A model generated the notes under the pieces. The model was not told the DNA's origin and did no database searches. It worked only from the letters and a program-made list of their open reading frames with translations. The position numbers were made by a program, and so were the translations under genes. This document shows positions 1 through 8,762 of a stretch of DNA of 64,000 nt, in pieces. This DNA comes from Rhizobium sp. BK313 (lineage in GTDB: Bacteria > Pseudomonadota > Alphaproteobacteria > Rhizobiales > Rhizobiaceae), in NCBI RefSeq assembly GCF_014193655.1, contig NZ_JACHZQ010000003.1, positions 1-64,000 on the forward strand. The letters run 5' to 3'. Each line of letters starts with the position of its first letter. Position 1 is the stretch's first letter.

Positions 1-200
1 TCGCTTTCCCTCGCGATGGTATCCTCGTCCTCGCACCACAACCTCAAGGCTGAAGGGCGCTCGCTTTGCGATAATACAGTCCGGTGAACTGTTTTCCTCC
101 GCTCAGGATGCAGGATACACAGACTTCCAGAAGCTCGCTTCGCGAAAAGTCCAGCTGAACTCGGGGGGTAAAGCGGCGATCCGACATTGCCGACCGCGGT
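1..200. other. Unassigned left edge of the window
   Basis: No recognisable gene. One frame on the plus strand is open from base 2 to a stop at about 229 without a usable start; it may be the tail of an upstream gene or a chance frame. Three short look-alike stretches containing CTCGCTT occur near 1, 60 and 134. This stretch is not repeated beyond the right-hand inverted repeat, so it lies outside the duplicated leader. Confidence 0.3.
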
Positions 201-452
201 TTAAGAATCTTCATTCTTCCTCAGACTAAGGTCCAGTTCATGACAGGACCAATGTCCGAAGACGAAAGTCTTTGGTCCTAATGCCATAGAATTACACCTT
301 CCGCTGCGCCAGTTGTTTCCCGGGATGGAAGCGGCGAGATACCGGACCGCTTTTTGTAGAGCATGCGCAGAAGGTCGATGAACATGAACGGCGTCCTCAA
401 AAGCGGCATCCTTGCCTTGGCATTTGCCGCTTCTTCCGCCGACGACGGCGTC
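201..452 (+). repeat. Left copy of ~250-bp inverted leader repeat
   Basis: Bases 201-452 match the reverse complement of 9761-10012 without gaps: paired coordinates always sum to 10213. Identity looks above 90% over 201-410 and falls off after about 430. Similarity stops abruptly outside 201/10012. Each copy is the 5' region of an operon pointing inward, so the repeats are duplicated promoter/leader regions and not only flanking junk. No transposase lies within or beside them. Confidence 0.9.
230..278 (+). promoter_or_regulatory. Leader RNA with competing hairpins (left)
   Basis: GGACC at 246-250 can pair either with GGTCC at 230-234 or with GGTCC at 274-278. The second choice gives a hairpin at 246-278 whose tip is AAGAC-GAAA-GTCTT (259-272). 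The two pairings are mutually exclusive, and all three arms are conserved in the right copy. This suggests a structured 5' leader, perhaps with a switch or attenuation role. The function is inferred only. Confidence 0.45.
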
Positions 453-488
453 GTCTGGTGTCGACCTCATCGCCAAGGGTGGCAATGA
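378..488 (+). CDS. Short leader ORF coupled to the glycosyltransferase operon
   Basis: A 36-codon ORF begins with two ATGs (378 and 384). AGAAGG at 369-374 is best spaced for the ATG at 384. The N-terminus reads MNMNGVLKSGILALAFAASS, mildly hydrophobic. Its TGA (486-488) overlaps the ATG at 485 of the next gene as ATGA, the arrangement used for translational coupling. The right inverted repeat carries a homologous ORF with the same start, so the reading frame is kept in both copies. It could be a leader peptide that sets translation of the operon, or a tiny secreted peptide; too short to settle by homology. Confidence 0.5.
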   Translation: MNMNGVLKSGILALAFAASSADDGVVWCRPHRQGWQ

Positions 489-1489
489 CTGTGGAACGTG
501 AGCAAAGTGCCACAGTTGCGGTCGTCGTGCCGATGTTCAATGCCGAACGAACGATCGGTGCTACATTGGCCAGTATCTGCCAGCAGACCCATCAGGCGCT
601 GGACATCATCGTAGTCGATGACGGTTCGTCAGATAATTCTGCATCAATCGTGGCCGCTTATGCAAAGCAGGATCGACGGATTCGGATCCTTCAGCAGTCC
701 AACAGCGGCGTCGCCGCAGCACGCAACAACGGTGCGGCTGCGACCGATGCTGAGTTTCTGGCGTTTGTCGATGCTGACGATTTATGGGCTCCCTCAAAGG
801 TCGCTCTTCAATGGCAAGCTCTTGAAAAGGGCGGGCCGTCGGCAGGATTGGCCTATTGCTGGTATGCCCTTATCGACGAGGATAGCCGTGTGTTTTCGCT
901 CCATAACCGGCCGAGCGCCGAAGGGCGCGTTCTTCAGAGCATGTGCAGAAACAATTTCGTCGGCAATGGCAGCTCGATGCTCATGCGCCGTTCCGCCTTC
1001 GAAAAAGCCGGGAAATTCGACTCCTCGCTAAGGGCGCGAAAAGCCCAGGGCTGCGAGGATCTTCTGATTTGTCTCAGAATTGCGGAGAGCTACGAATTTC
1101 GCGTCGTACAGCAACACCTTATCGGCTACCGCATGACGAACACGAACATGTCGAGTGACGTCAAGCAGATGCTTCGTTCGTGTGAAATCGTCCTTGCCGA
1201 GTATCGCAAAAAATATCCTCAGTACGGCACAGACCTCGATGCGCATTTGGTCGACATGATTCATTGGCTCGTCATCCGAGCTTTTGTCAGCGGACGATTT
1301 TTCGATGGCTGTGATCTGTTGAGGCGATTCCTGGCCTTGGAGCCGCGTCTGGCGATTTCGAGCTTGCCGAGCATGCTGGACGTATATTGCCGAGCCAGAC
1401 TGGTACCCAATTGGGTCAAGGCGCGCTTGAGGGGATTGCGAAGCAAGAACGCCGATTTCCGACCTCTCTATACGGAGACGATCCAGTGA
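485..1489 (+). CDS. Family 2 glycosyltransferase
   Basis: A 334-residue GT-A fold glycosyltransferase. The N-terminal VVVPMFNAERTIG is the usual GT2 opening, with DDGS near residue 45 and the metal/nucleotide-sugar motif DADD near residue 96; GCED follows near 200 as the likely catalytic acidic pair. It should transfer a sugar from a nucleotide donor to a growing glycan or lipid carrier on the cytoplasmic side. The ATG at 485 is chosen because it overlaps the stop of the leader ORF as ATGA; an in-frame GTG at 458 would lie inside that ORF. It is first of six overlapping genes and its end overlaps the ABC exporter start (GTGA). Donor and acceptor unknown. Confidence 0.88.
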   Translation: MTVEREQSATVAVVVPMFNAERTIGATLASICQQTHQALDIIVVDDGSSDNSASIVAAYAKQDRRIRILQQSNSGVAAARNNGAAATDAEFLAFVDADDLWAPSKVALQWQALEKGGPSAGLAYCWYALIDEDSRVFSLHNRPSAEGRVLQSMCRNNFVGNGSSMLMRRSAFEKAGKFDSSLRARKAQGCEDLLICLRIAESYEFRVVQQHLIGYRMTNTNMSSDVKQMLRSCEIVLAEYRKKYPQYGTDLDAHLVDMIHWLVIRAFVSGRFFDGCDLLRRFLALEPRLAISSLPSMLDVYCRARLVPNWVKARLRGLRSKNADFRPLYTETIQ

Positions 1490-3294
1490 CGGCGGGCGGT
1501 TCCCTCTTTAAGCGATTGCGCCGGCTTTTCTCCTTGGCAGGGGCGCCTGCTTGGGCGGGACCGACCATCGTCGGGCTCGGGCTGGCTGCGGCGGTCCTCG
1601 AGGGTGCCGGCCTCTTTCTCTTCATTCCCCTCATTCAGAGCCTAGGTGCTGCGACGGCGCAGCAGGGGGAATGGCAGCGTATTTTCGACCAACTTCTATC
1701 GCCTGTTCCTCAGCAACATTTGACTGCATTCCTGGTCGGAGTGTTGTGCGTCAGCATTCTCTTGAAGAATGCGGTCCATCTCATCAATACCTGGGTGACC
1801 CGTTATGTCGATGGGCTTGTTGCGCATCGGCTGAGAGCGAGGGTCTTCGACCAGACAATAAGCTCCTGCATCGACTACAGGGTCGAAAACAAGCGCTCGG
1901 ACATCATCACGACAATTGCCAACAATACATGGAAGGTCAGTCAGGCACTGAGCCTCGCCTACCGTTTGATGATCTGCTTCAGCACGTTCGTCGTCTTCAT
2001 CCTTCTCATGCTCCTGATTTCCATTCGGCTGACTTTCTTTTCGATGATGTTCCTGCTCCTTGGGGCCATCGCCATTCGCCTGGCGACGCGCCGCGCAGAC
2101 GAGACCGGCAAGGCCGTTGTCGAAGAAAATAAGCAGTTCGGCCTCAGGATGTGGGAGAGCATCAACGCGCTGCAATTGATCCGGGCATTTGCCCAGGAAG
2201 ACTATGAACGCAATCGCTTCCTGAAAAGTTCGGACAATGTGCGACGCCGCCTCCTGAAGCTCGATATGTTATGGGCGACACCCGGGCCTGTCTCGGAAAT
2301 CTCGATCACAATCCTGATCGGTGCGCTCGTTCTCGCAGCTCAGACGGTAGGTTTAGGCATTGCAGCGCTGGCTGCTTTTCTATCGTTGCTATACCGTCTT
2401 CAAGGTCCGACCCGGGAGCTGCTGCAGTCGAAGATCGCACTGGACGGGCTCGCCGGCAGTATCGACGACGTCGATGATTTTCTGCGGACGACCGAGAGGC
2501 CGTTTCTCTCCCAGGGTCATGTGCCGGCACCCGCGTTCAGCAAGGCCGTTGAATTCCGAAATGTCTCGTTCCGCTATGCACCTGGCCAGCCGCTGGCCCT
2601 GCAGGACGTCTCCTTCAGTATTCCCGCAGGCAAGACCACAGCGATCGTGGGGGAGTCGGGGGCAGGTAAATCAACGGTGATGGCGCTGCTTTTCCGTTTT
2701 ATGGATCCCACTTCCGGTGCGATCCTCGCAGACGGTATACCCCTTCCCGAATTCGATCTTCGCAGTTGGCGCAAGCGCCTGTCGTTGATGTCGCAGGAGG
2801 TCCATCTCTTCAACGACACGATTTCAGCCAACATCGCCTATGGCGACCTGGATGCTGGCGAGGCAGAGATACGCAAAGCCGCCGAAATCGCCAAGGCGGA
2901 CGATTTCATCCGACTGCTTCCGCATCGCTACGGGACGCAGATAGGCGACCAGGGGATGCGTCTGTCGGGCGGGCAAAGGCAGCGCGTAGCGCTATCCCGA
3001 ACAATACTTCGAAATCCCGATATTCTGCTCCTGGACGAGGCCACGAACGCGCTCGACGCCGAAACCGAACAGGCGTTTCAGCTCGCACTCGATGAGTACT
3101 CGCATAACCGCACTGTTGTCGTGATCGCTCACCGGCTTTCGACCATTCAGGCTGCCGACCAGATTATCGTGATGGCGAAGGGGCGCGTAATCGAGGCCGG
3201 CTCGCCGGACGAACTCCTCAAACGGCAGGGTCACTTTTCCAGGCTCAACGAGTTTCAGAATAGTCGCGGCACCAGGTTGGAAATTAGTGGATGA
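1486..3294 (+). CDS. ABC exporter, fused membrane and ATPase domains
   Basis: A 602-residue half-size exporter of the MsbA/lipid-glycan type. The first ~310 residues hold the six-helix membrane domain; the ATPase follows with Walker A GESGAGKST (near 389), signature LSGGQRQR (near 493), Walker B ILLLDEAT (near 514) and H-loop AHRLS (near 547). Two copies would form the working pump. The GTG start at 1486 overlaps the preceding stop as GTGA; an upstream in-frame start would overlap the glycosyltransferase by ~100 bases. Its place among glycosyltransferases suggests it flips or exports a glycan or glycolipid intermediate. No membrane-fusion partner is seen, so classical type I protein secretion is less likely. 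Confidence 0.9.
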   Translation: MTAGGSLFKRLRRLFSLAGAPAWAGPTIVGLGLAAAVLEGAGLFLFIPLIQSLGAATAQQGEWQRIFDQLLSPVPQQHLTAFLVGVLCVSILLKNAVHLINTWVTRYVDGLVAHRLRARVFDQTISSCIDYRVENKRSDIITTIANNTWKVSQALSLAYRLMICFSTFVVFILLMLLISIRLTFFSMMFLLLGAIAIRLATRRADETGKAVVEENKQFGLRMWESINALQLIRAFAQEDYERNRFLKSSDNVRRRLLKLDMLWATPGPVSEISITILIGALVLAAQTVGLGIAALAAFLSLLYRLQGPTRELLQSKIALDGLAGSIDDVDDFLRTTERPFLSQGHVPAPAFSKAVEFRNVSFRYAPGQPLALQDVSFSIPAGKTTAIVGESGAGKSTVMALLFRFMDPTSGAILADGIPLPEFDLRSWRKRLSLMSQEVHLFNDTISANIAYGDLDAGEAEIRKAAEIAKADDFIRLLPHRYGTQIGDQGMRLSGGQRQRVALSRTILRNPDILLLDEATNALDAETEQAFQLALDEYSHNRTVVVIAHRLSTIQAADQIIVMAKGRVIEAGSPDELLKRQGHFSRLNEFQNSRGTRLEISG

Positions 3295-4514
3295 GCTACA
3301 AACTTGCTGACATCGAGCTATCGGAGCCCTTGGCGCCGATCGAACTCTCAGCCGGGCAGAAGGGAGTCGGCCTCATCGCCCGATGGAAGGGCCGACTGAT
3401 CGCATTCGAAATGGTCGAGCTATCAGCCGGATCGATGATGACGGTCGAAAGGCTGAAAACCCTTGCCGGCGAGCGCTTTGCAGGGCGCATCCTCGTTGCT
3501 AAGCTGGAAGAAGAGCTAAGAAAACGGCAGCCGATGGAGGGGGCGGCGCTGCCGAGCCTAAGCATTGCAATCTGCACCAAGGATCGCGCGCAGCGTCTTT
3601 CCCGACTGCTAGGCTCGCTCGATCGGGTTCGGGCCGAATCCGCCTTCCAGTTCGTCGAAATCCTCGTGGTCGACAATGCATCGGTGGATGCCGCCACGCG
3701 CGAGGCCGTCGCGGGTTTCAGGGACGTCCATTATGTTTTCGAACCGAGGGCGGGGCTCGATTTTGCCCGCAACGCGGCTCTTCATGCGGCCAGGGGCGAT
3801 TTCATCGCCTATCTGGACGACGACGTGGTGGTGGATCGCAATTGGCTTGCGGGCCTTGCCAAGGCGTGCCGGGACAATCCCGGCGTCGGCGGTTTCACGG
3901 GCCTCGTGTTGCCGTTTCGCCTCGACACCGAGGCGCAGATCTTTTTCGAGCGACGAGGAGGGTTTGGGCGAGGCTTTGCTCGAAGGGAGTTCCACAAAGC
4001 TCGCTTTGACAATCCGCTCCATCCCGTGGGTTCCGGCGTTCTCGGTGCCGGCTGCAACATGGCCTTCGACCGCGCATTGCTCATGGAGCTTGGTGGCTTC
4101 GATGAAGCGCTCGATACGGGAGCGCCGCTGCCCGGAGGCGGCGATCTCGATATTTTTTACCGTGTGCTGCGGTCAGGCCGCTCCATGATCTATGAGCCGG
4201 AGTACGCAGTCTATCACGAGCATCGCGAAACCATTCCGCAGCTCAGGCGGCAATACTGGACGTGGGGTCTCGGCATGATGGCCTTTCTTGTCAAAAGCTA
4301 TCGCACCGACGATGAAATGCGGGCGCGGCATCGCGCCATGGTCCGGTGGTGGTTCTTCGACCAGCTAAAGGCGCTTGCACGCGCCGCAAGCCGGTTTCGC
4401 GGCCACGACCTGCGTTTCGGCATGGCGGAGCTGTGGGGCGGAATCTACGGCCTTGCTGGCGAATATGATCGCTCGTGTGCCCGCATCCAGGCGATCCGGG
4501 AGCGCAACCCATGA
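3291..4514 (+). CDS. Family 2 glycosyltransferase with N-terminal extension
   Basis: A 407-residue protein. Residues 1-85 form an extension seen in many rhizobial glycosyltransferases of this sort; the GT2 core starts near 90 (SIAICTKDR) and has VDNAS, then YLDDDVVVD near 173-181 as the metal-binding motif, and GGGDLDIFYR as the catalytic region. It shares layout with the next gene (ICTxDR, EPRAGL, DDDV, FTGLVLP), so the two are probably an ancient tandem duplication. ATG overlaps the exporter stop (ATGA). Sugar specificity cannot be read from sequence. Confidence 0.88.
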   Translation: MSYKLADIELSEPLAPIELSAGQKGVGLIARWKGRLIAFEMVELSAGSMMTVERLKTLAGERFAGRILVAKLEEELRKRQPMEGAALPSLSIAICTKDRAQRLSRLLGSLDRVRAESAFQFVEILVVDNASVDAATREAVAGFRDVHYVFEPRAGLDFARNAALHAARGDFIAYLDDDVVVDRNWLAGLAKACRDNPGVGGFTGLVLPFRLDTEAQIFFERRGGFGRGFARREFHKARFDNPLHPVGSGVLGAGCNMAFDRALLMELGGFDEALDTGAPLPGGGDLDIFYRVLRSGRSMIYEPEYAVYHEHRETIPQLRRQYWTWGLGMMAFLVKSYRTDDEMRARHRAMVRWWFFDQLKALARAASRFRGHDLRFGMAELWGGIYGLAGEYDRSCARIQAIRERNP

Positions 4515-5821
4515 CCGCAGAGCGCTTTGACGTGCGGCATATCGATCTCGCCACCGCCGATACCGGCACCCTGGGCGAGCCTGCATTGTCGATCTTCTGG
4601 TGGAGAGACCTGCCGCTTGGGATGCGTGCATCCTTGCAGGATGAGTTACCTTTCGGGATCTCTCAGTTGCGCCAGCTTGCCGCCGAATATGCTGCCGCGC
4701 AATTGGAAGCACGCAGCACCGGGCTAGGTGCGCCGTTGCGAGCCACGTATGAAGGATGGCCGAAGCCGGTGCTCTCGCTCGAGGCCGCGCTTAAAGCGGA
4801 AAATCTGGTCGAAAGCCTCGAAGAGTTCGCAGTCAAGTCTTGCGCTTCTGCGCGTGACATCTCTGTGGTGATCTGCACCCGCGATCGGGGGCCGGCGCTG
4901 GCCGACTGCCTTCGCAGCGTGGCGGCACAGCGCAGCACTCCGGGGGAAGTCATCGTCGTCGACAATTCTCGCGATGGGAATGCCAAGGGCGTGTGCGGGC
5001 AGTTTCCTGGCATCCTCTATGTCCATGAGCCGCGCGCTGGCTTGAGCCGTGCGAGAAACGCCGGAATTCGTGCAAGCCGGCTGCATATCATTGCCTTCAC
5101 CGACGATGACGTCGAAGCCCATCCCGGCTGGACCGCGGAAATCGCGCGTGCCTTTGCGGATCGGAATATCGAGGCGTTCACCGGCCTTGTGCTGCCGGCG
5201 CGCCTCGACACGGCAGCGCAACGCTCTTTTCAGTTCACCATGGGCGGCTTCGGGACCACTTTTGTGCCGCTCACCTTTGACAGGCGCTTCTTTGAAGAGA
5301 CGCAGCCGAGCGGGGCGCATGTCTGGAAGATCGGCGCCGGAGCCAACATGGCCTTTCAGCGATCTGTATTCGAGCGGGTCGGCATGTTCGACGAGCGCCT
5401 CGGCGCGGGGGCTGCAGGATGCTCCGAAGACTCGGAACTTTGGTACCGGCTGCTGGCAACCGGCGGAGCGTGCCTCTACGAACCCCGGGCCGTCGTTTTC
5501 CACCACCATCGCAGCGACTGGCCCGGGCTTAAGCGGCAGGTAAGAGCCTACATGAAGGGCCATGTAGCGGCGCTTGTGGCGCAGTACGACAATTTCGGCG
5601 ATCGCGGAAACATCGTGCGTATCTGCAAGCAACTGCCGGTGTATTTCGTGAAGACTTTCGTCAAGTCGCTTTTCGAGGGGCCGCCGGGCAGGCTCGGAAT
5701 TTTGGCCTCCGAAATGCAGGGATGGCTGGCCGGGCTGCAGTTTCTCCTGCGCTTCGGCTGGAGAAAGCGGCGGATAGCCATGCACGCAGCCGCCACGGAT
5801 GCTAAGGGAACAGCGAAATGA
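4511..5821 (+). CDS. Family 2 glycosyltransferase, paralogue of the preceding gene
   Basis: A 436-residue protein with an N-terminal extension of about 110 residues, then the GT2 core: VVICTRDRG near 120, VVDNSRD, EPRAGLSRARN, FTDDDVEAH near 195-203, FTGLVLPARLDTAAQ and a CSEDSELWYR acidic region near 310. Shared motifs and spacing with the gene at 3291-4514 show common descent. The ATG at 4511 overlaps the previous stop as ATGA; an in-frame ATG 36 bases upstream would lie inside the previous gene. It probably adds another residue to the same glycan. Confidence 0.87.
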   Translation: MTAERFDVRHIDLATADTGTLGEPALSIFWWRDLPLGMRASLQDELPFGISQLRQLAAEYAAAQLEARSTGLGAPLRATYEGWPKPVLSLEAALKAENLVESLEEFAVKSCASARDISVVICTRDRGPALADCLRSVAAQRSTPGEVIVVDNSRDGNAKGVCGQFPGILYVHEPRAGLSRARNAGIRASRLHIIAFTDDDVEAHPGWTAEIARAFADRNIEAFTGLVLPARLDTAAQRSFQFTMGGFGTTFVPLTFDRRFFEETQPSGAHVWKIGAGANMAFQRSVFERVGMFDERLGAGAAGCSEDSELWYRLLATGGACLYEPRAVVFHHHRSDWPGLKRQVRAYMKGHVAALVAQYDNFGDRGNIVRICKQLPVYFVKTFVKSLFEGPPGRLGILASEMQGWLAGLQFLLRFGWRKRRIAMHAAATDAKGTAK

Positions 5822-6558
5822 TCAAGAAGGCACCGCTCGGTCGGTTTCTGTCCAGGAATCCTTATCCGAATGGCCTGACCGATGGCCTGTTCTATCGTGA
5901 GAAGATGCGTGCCATCCACCGCGTTGCCCCGACCGAGACCGGCGGCTTGGGACGCGTGCTGGAAATCGGCGGTGGTCGCAGCGGCCTTGCCAGCATCCTC
6001 TATCCGGATGCGGAGATCGTCACGCTCGACATCGACCCGGAACTGGGCGACCATCAGCCGCCGTGGGCGAGATCGACCTTCATTTGCGGCAATGCCTGTT
6101 CGCTGCCTTTCGCCGACGACAGTTTTGACATCGTCACCCTGTTCGATGTGCTGGAGCATATCGAGGACGATCGCCGCGCCGCGCAGGAGGCGTTGCGGGT
6201 GGTGCGGCCGGGCGGACATGTCCTCATCTCCACCCCTGAGGTCAATTGGCACTATCCCTATTTCAGCGTGATGAAACGCTATTGTCCGCATGAGAGCGAG
6301 TTGATGCGTGAATGGGGGCACGTCAGGCGGGGATACCGCGACCCGGAACTCGCAGCCCTTTTCGACAGGCGGCCGGAAAGGCGTGCCACATTCATCAACC
6401 CCGCCACGGCTTTCTTCCATGACGTCTCGTTCTCCCGCCTCGGTCGTCGCCGTCGCAAGATACTCTATGCGCTGGCGGCGCCCGCGACGGTCATCGGTTA
6501 TCTGATGCACCGACCTTCCACGCGCGGCACCGAGACGGCTTTTGCTTGGCGCAAATGA
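5818..6558 (+). CDS. SAM-dependent methyltransferase, class I
   Basis: A 246-residue protein of the Methyltransf_11 type. SAM-binding motif I is VLEIGGGRSGLA near residues 47-58, followed by VTLDIDPE (motif II), then a strand with TLFDVLEHIEDD and VVRPGGHVLISTPE. Located inside the glycosyltransferase chain with ATGA overlaps on both sides, it most likely O-methylates a sugar or the end of the glycan, a common way of capping chain length. The substrate is inferred from context only. Confidence 0.85.
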   Translation: MIKKAPLGRFLSRNPYPNGLTDGLFYREKMRAIHRVAPTETGGLGRVLEIGGGRSGLASILYPDAEIVTLDIDPELGDHQPPWARSTFICGNACSLPFADDSFDIVTLFDVLEHIEDDRRAAQEALRVVRPGGHVLISTPEVNWHYPYFSVMKRYCPHESELMREWGHVRRGYRDPELAALFDRRPERRATFINPATAFFHDVSFSRLGRRRRKILYALAAPATVIGYLMHRPSTRGTETAFAWRK

Positions 6559-7784
6559 CCGGCCACCGGACGCCGCAGTTGATAGCCCTCTTCCCATGGG
6601 GCGATGTGATCGAGGAATTTCTCGACCCGATTGGGCTTGAACTCGAGGATTTCGTCGAGCGGATGACCGGAGGTTGGCTGTTCGGCTATGCCGCGGCGCT
6701 GAGCTCGGCAGGCCACAAGCCGATCATCGTCTGCGCGTCTGAACGGGTGACCAGAATAGAGCGCTACGAGCATTCGGGCACGGGCACGCCAATCTGGGTC
6801 GCACCGGGAAAGCGGCCCCGGCAAGGCCATTCTCCTACCGCCTACAGCCTGCGGCGCGGGGTCGCGACGCCACTTGCCGCCTTCCGCGAGATCCTCACCC
6901 GCTCCCGATGCGACGTGCTGCTTGCCCAGGAGTATGAGTATATTCGCTTCGATGCGCTTGCATGGCTGGCGCGCAGACTAGACGTGCCCCTTTATGCCAC
7001 CTTCCAGGGCGGAGATCGCACGCTTTCCTGGATCGAGGCGGTTGCGAGACAGCTCTCGCTGCGCGCCTGCCGCGGCCTCATCGTCGCTTCCTCCGCGGAA
7101 CGCGACCGTCTCTCCAAGGCTTATCCGCGCATTGCGCTCGACATCGCGAATATCCCGAACCCGCTCGATACCGGGGAATGGCAGGCGATGGACCGCTTGG
7201 AGGCGCGAACAAGCCTCGGCCTGCCGCGGGATTGCTTCATTGTCCTCAATCACGGACGCATCGACATCCGCCGCAAGGGGCTCGATGTTCTCTTAAAGGC
7301 TTGGGCACACTTTGCCGACGATTCATCTAGCCAGTTGGTGATTATCGGCTCAGGGCAGGATAGCGAGGCCTTCGCAAAGCTCCTTCGCGAAAGCGGCCTG
7401 TCGAATGTGCAATGGCTTTCCAGCTACACGACGGACCGGCCTCTAATCCGGCGCTGGCTTTCGGCCGCCGATGCCTATGTCACGGCCTCCCGCATCGAAG
7501 GCATGCCGGTCGCGCCATTGGAGGCGATGGCCTGCGGCCTTCCCGTCATCGCCACGGACGCGCAGGGTTTGCCGGACATTATGGCCGATGGAGAGGCCTC
7601 GGGCGGCCTGATGGTGGGGCAGGAGCGGCCGGAGGAAATTGCACAGGCCTTGGCGAGATTGAAAGACGACAGCGCGCTTCGAGCCCGGCTCGGCGCGGCC
7701 GGCAGAAACCGGGTGACCGAAAAATTCTCGATCGAAGCGGTCGGCGCCTCTCTCGATAATTTTCTGACAACGGCCCGCAAGTAA
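6555..7784 (+). CDS. Family 4 (GT-B) glycosyltransferase
   Basis: A 409-residue retaining glycosyltransferase. The C-terminal domain shows NHGRIDIRRKGLDVLLKAW, then the GT4 donor-binding E-x7-E region within EGMPVAPLEAMACGLPVIAT (near 315-334). The ATG at 6555 overlaps the methyltransferase stop as ATGA. It is the last plus-strand gene; only three bases separate its stop from the stop of the convergent epimerase gene, with no terminator between them. Confidence 0.88.
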   Translation: MTGHRTPQLIALFPWGDVIEEFLDPIGLELEDFVERMTGGWLFGYAAALSSAGHKPIIVCASERVTRIERYEHSGTGTPIWVAPGKRPRQGHSPTAYSLRRGVATPLAAFREILTRSRCDVLLAQEYEYIRFDALAWLARRLDVPLYATFQGGDRTLSWIEAVARQLSLRACRGLIVASSAERDRLSKAYPRIALDIANIPNPLDTGEWQAMDRLEARTSLGLPRDCFIVLNHGRIDIRRKGLDVLLKAWAHFADDSSSQLVIIGSGQDSEAFAKLLRESGLSNVQWLSSYTTDRPLIRRWLSAADAYVTASRIEGMPVAPLEAMACGLPVIATDAQGLPDIMADGEASGGLMVGQERPEEIAQALARLKDDSALRARLGAAGRNRVTEKFSIEAVGASLDNFLTTARK

Positions 7785-7787
7785 GGA

Positions 7788-8762
7788 TCAAATTCGGTTG
7801 CGATACCAGGCGAGCGCCGTCTCTATGATCCTGTCGATGCCGGATTGCCTTGGCACCCATCCTAGCTCCAACTTGGCCTTGTCGGCCGAGGCTACCAGAG
7901 CCGGTGGATCGCCGGCTCTGCGGGGGCCATAGGCAACGGGAACTCTCTGTCCGGAAACGCGGCCGACTGCGTCGACCAGTTCCTTCACCGTCGTTCCGTT
8001 GCCCGTGCCGAGGTTGTAGACATGCACTCCCTGGTCCCGCAATAGCTTTTCGCCTCCACGGACATGGGCGTGCGCCAGATCGGTGACGTGGATGTAATCG
8101 CGGACGGCAGTGCCGTCCCGTGTGTCGAAATCGGTGCCGTTGACGGTAAAGACCCGGCCCGGTTTGATCGCCGCCTCTATGACGAGCGGAACGACATGCG
8201 TCTCGGGTTCGTGCCGTTCGCCGGTCTCGCCATCAGGGTCGCAGCCTGCGGCATTGAAATATCGCAGCATCACCGCATTGAGGCCCCGAGCACGCGAGAA
8301 ATCCTCCACCATCCGTTCGATCATGAATTTCGACCATCCATAGGGATTGATCGGCCATTGCGGATGGTTCTCGTCGATCGGGGTGCGTACCGGAATGCCG
8401 TAGGAAGCGCACGTACTCGAAAAGATCAGCCTGTTTACCCCGGCCTTGAGCATTTCCTCAATAAGGACCAGTGTCCCGAAACTGTTGTTCCGATAGTAGA
8501 GTTCAGGATACCAGACGGATTCGCCGACATAGGCGTAGGCAGCGAAATGGGCCACCACATCCGGTCGGTACTGGCGAAGGGCCGCAGCCATTGTCTCAGC
8601 GTCTGCGATGTCGCCCACGACGAGCGGGCCCCATTTGACTGCGTCGCGCCAGCCGCGGGAGAGATTGTCATAGGTGACGACCGACCAGCCGGCCTCGGCG
8701 AAAGCCTTGCAGCAATGCGATCCGATATAACCGGCTCCGCCTGTGACAAGAACGGTCGTCAT
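7788..8762 (-). CDS. UDP-sugar 4-epimerase, GalE/Uxe type
   Basis: A 324-residue extended short-chain dehydrogenase. The NAD-binding loop is [13 protein letters not shown] at residues 4-16; the catalytic Ser region is FSSTCASYG and the YxxxK pair is in NPYGWSKFM. The ATG at 8762 overlaps the stop of the decarboxylase gene (ATGA), so the two are coupled. The GalE family interconverts UDP-glucose and UDP-galactose, but rhizobia also have UDP-xylose 4-epimerases (Uxe) beside UDP-xylose synthase. Pairing with a UXS gene makes UDP-xylose/UDP-arabinose conversion the favoured role here; UDP-glucose epimerase remains possible. Confidence 0.88.
   Translation of the reverse strand: MTTVLVTGGAGYIGSHCCKAFAEAGWSVVTYDNLSRGWRDAVKWGPLVVGDIADAETMAAALRQYRPDVVAHFAAYAYVGESVWYPELYYRNNSFGTLVLIEEMLKAGVNRLIFSSTCASYGIPVRTPIDENHPQWPINPYGWSKFMIERMVEDFSRARGLNAVMLRYFNAAGCDPDGETGERHEPETHVVPLVIEAAIKPGRVFTVNGTDFDTRDGTAVRDYIHVTDLAHAHVRGGEKLLRDQGVHVYNLGTGNGTTVKELVDAVGRVSGQRVPVAYGPRRAGDPPALVASADKAKLELGWVPRQSGIDRIIETALAWYRNRI

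Noticed and set aside
201..485. 94-codon minus-strand frame in the left leader and its 95-codon counterpart at 9725-10012
   Set aside because: They are similar only because they lie on the same inverted repeat; they read out of the operons, lack ribosome sites and are antisense to the leader ORFs.
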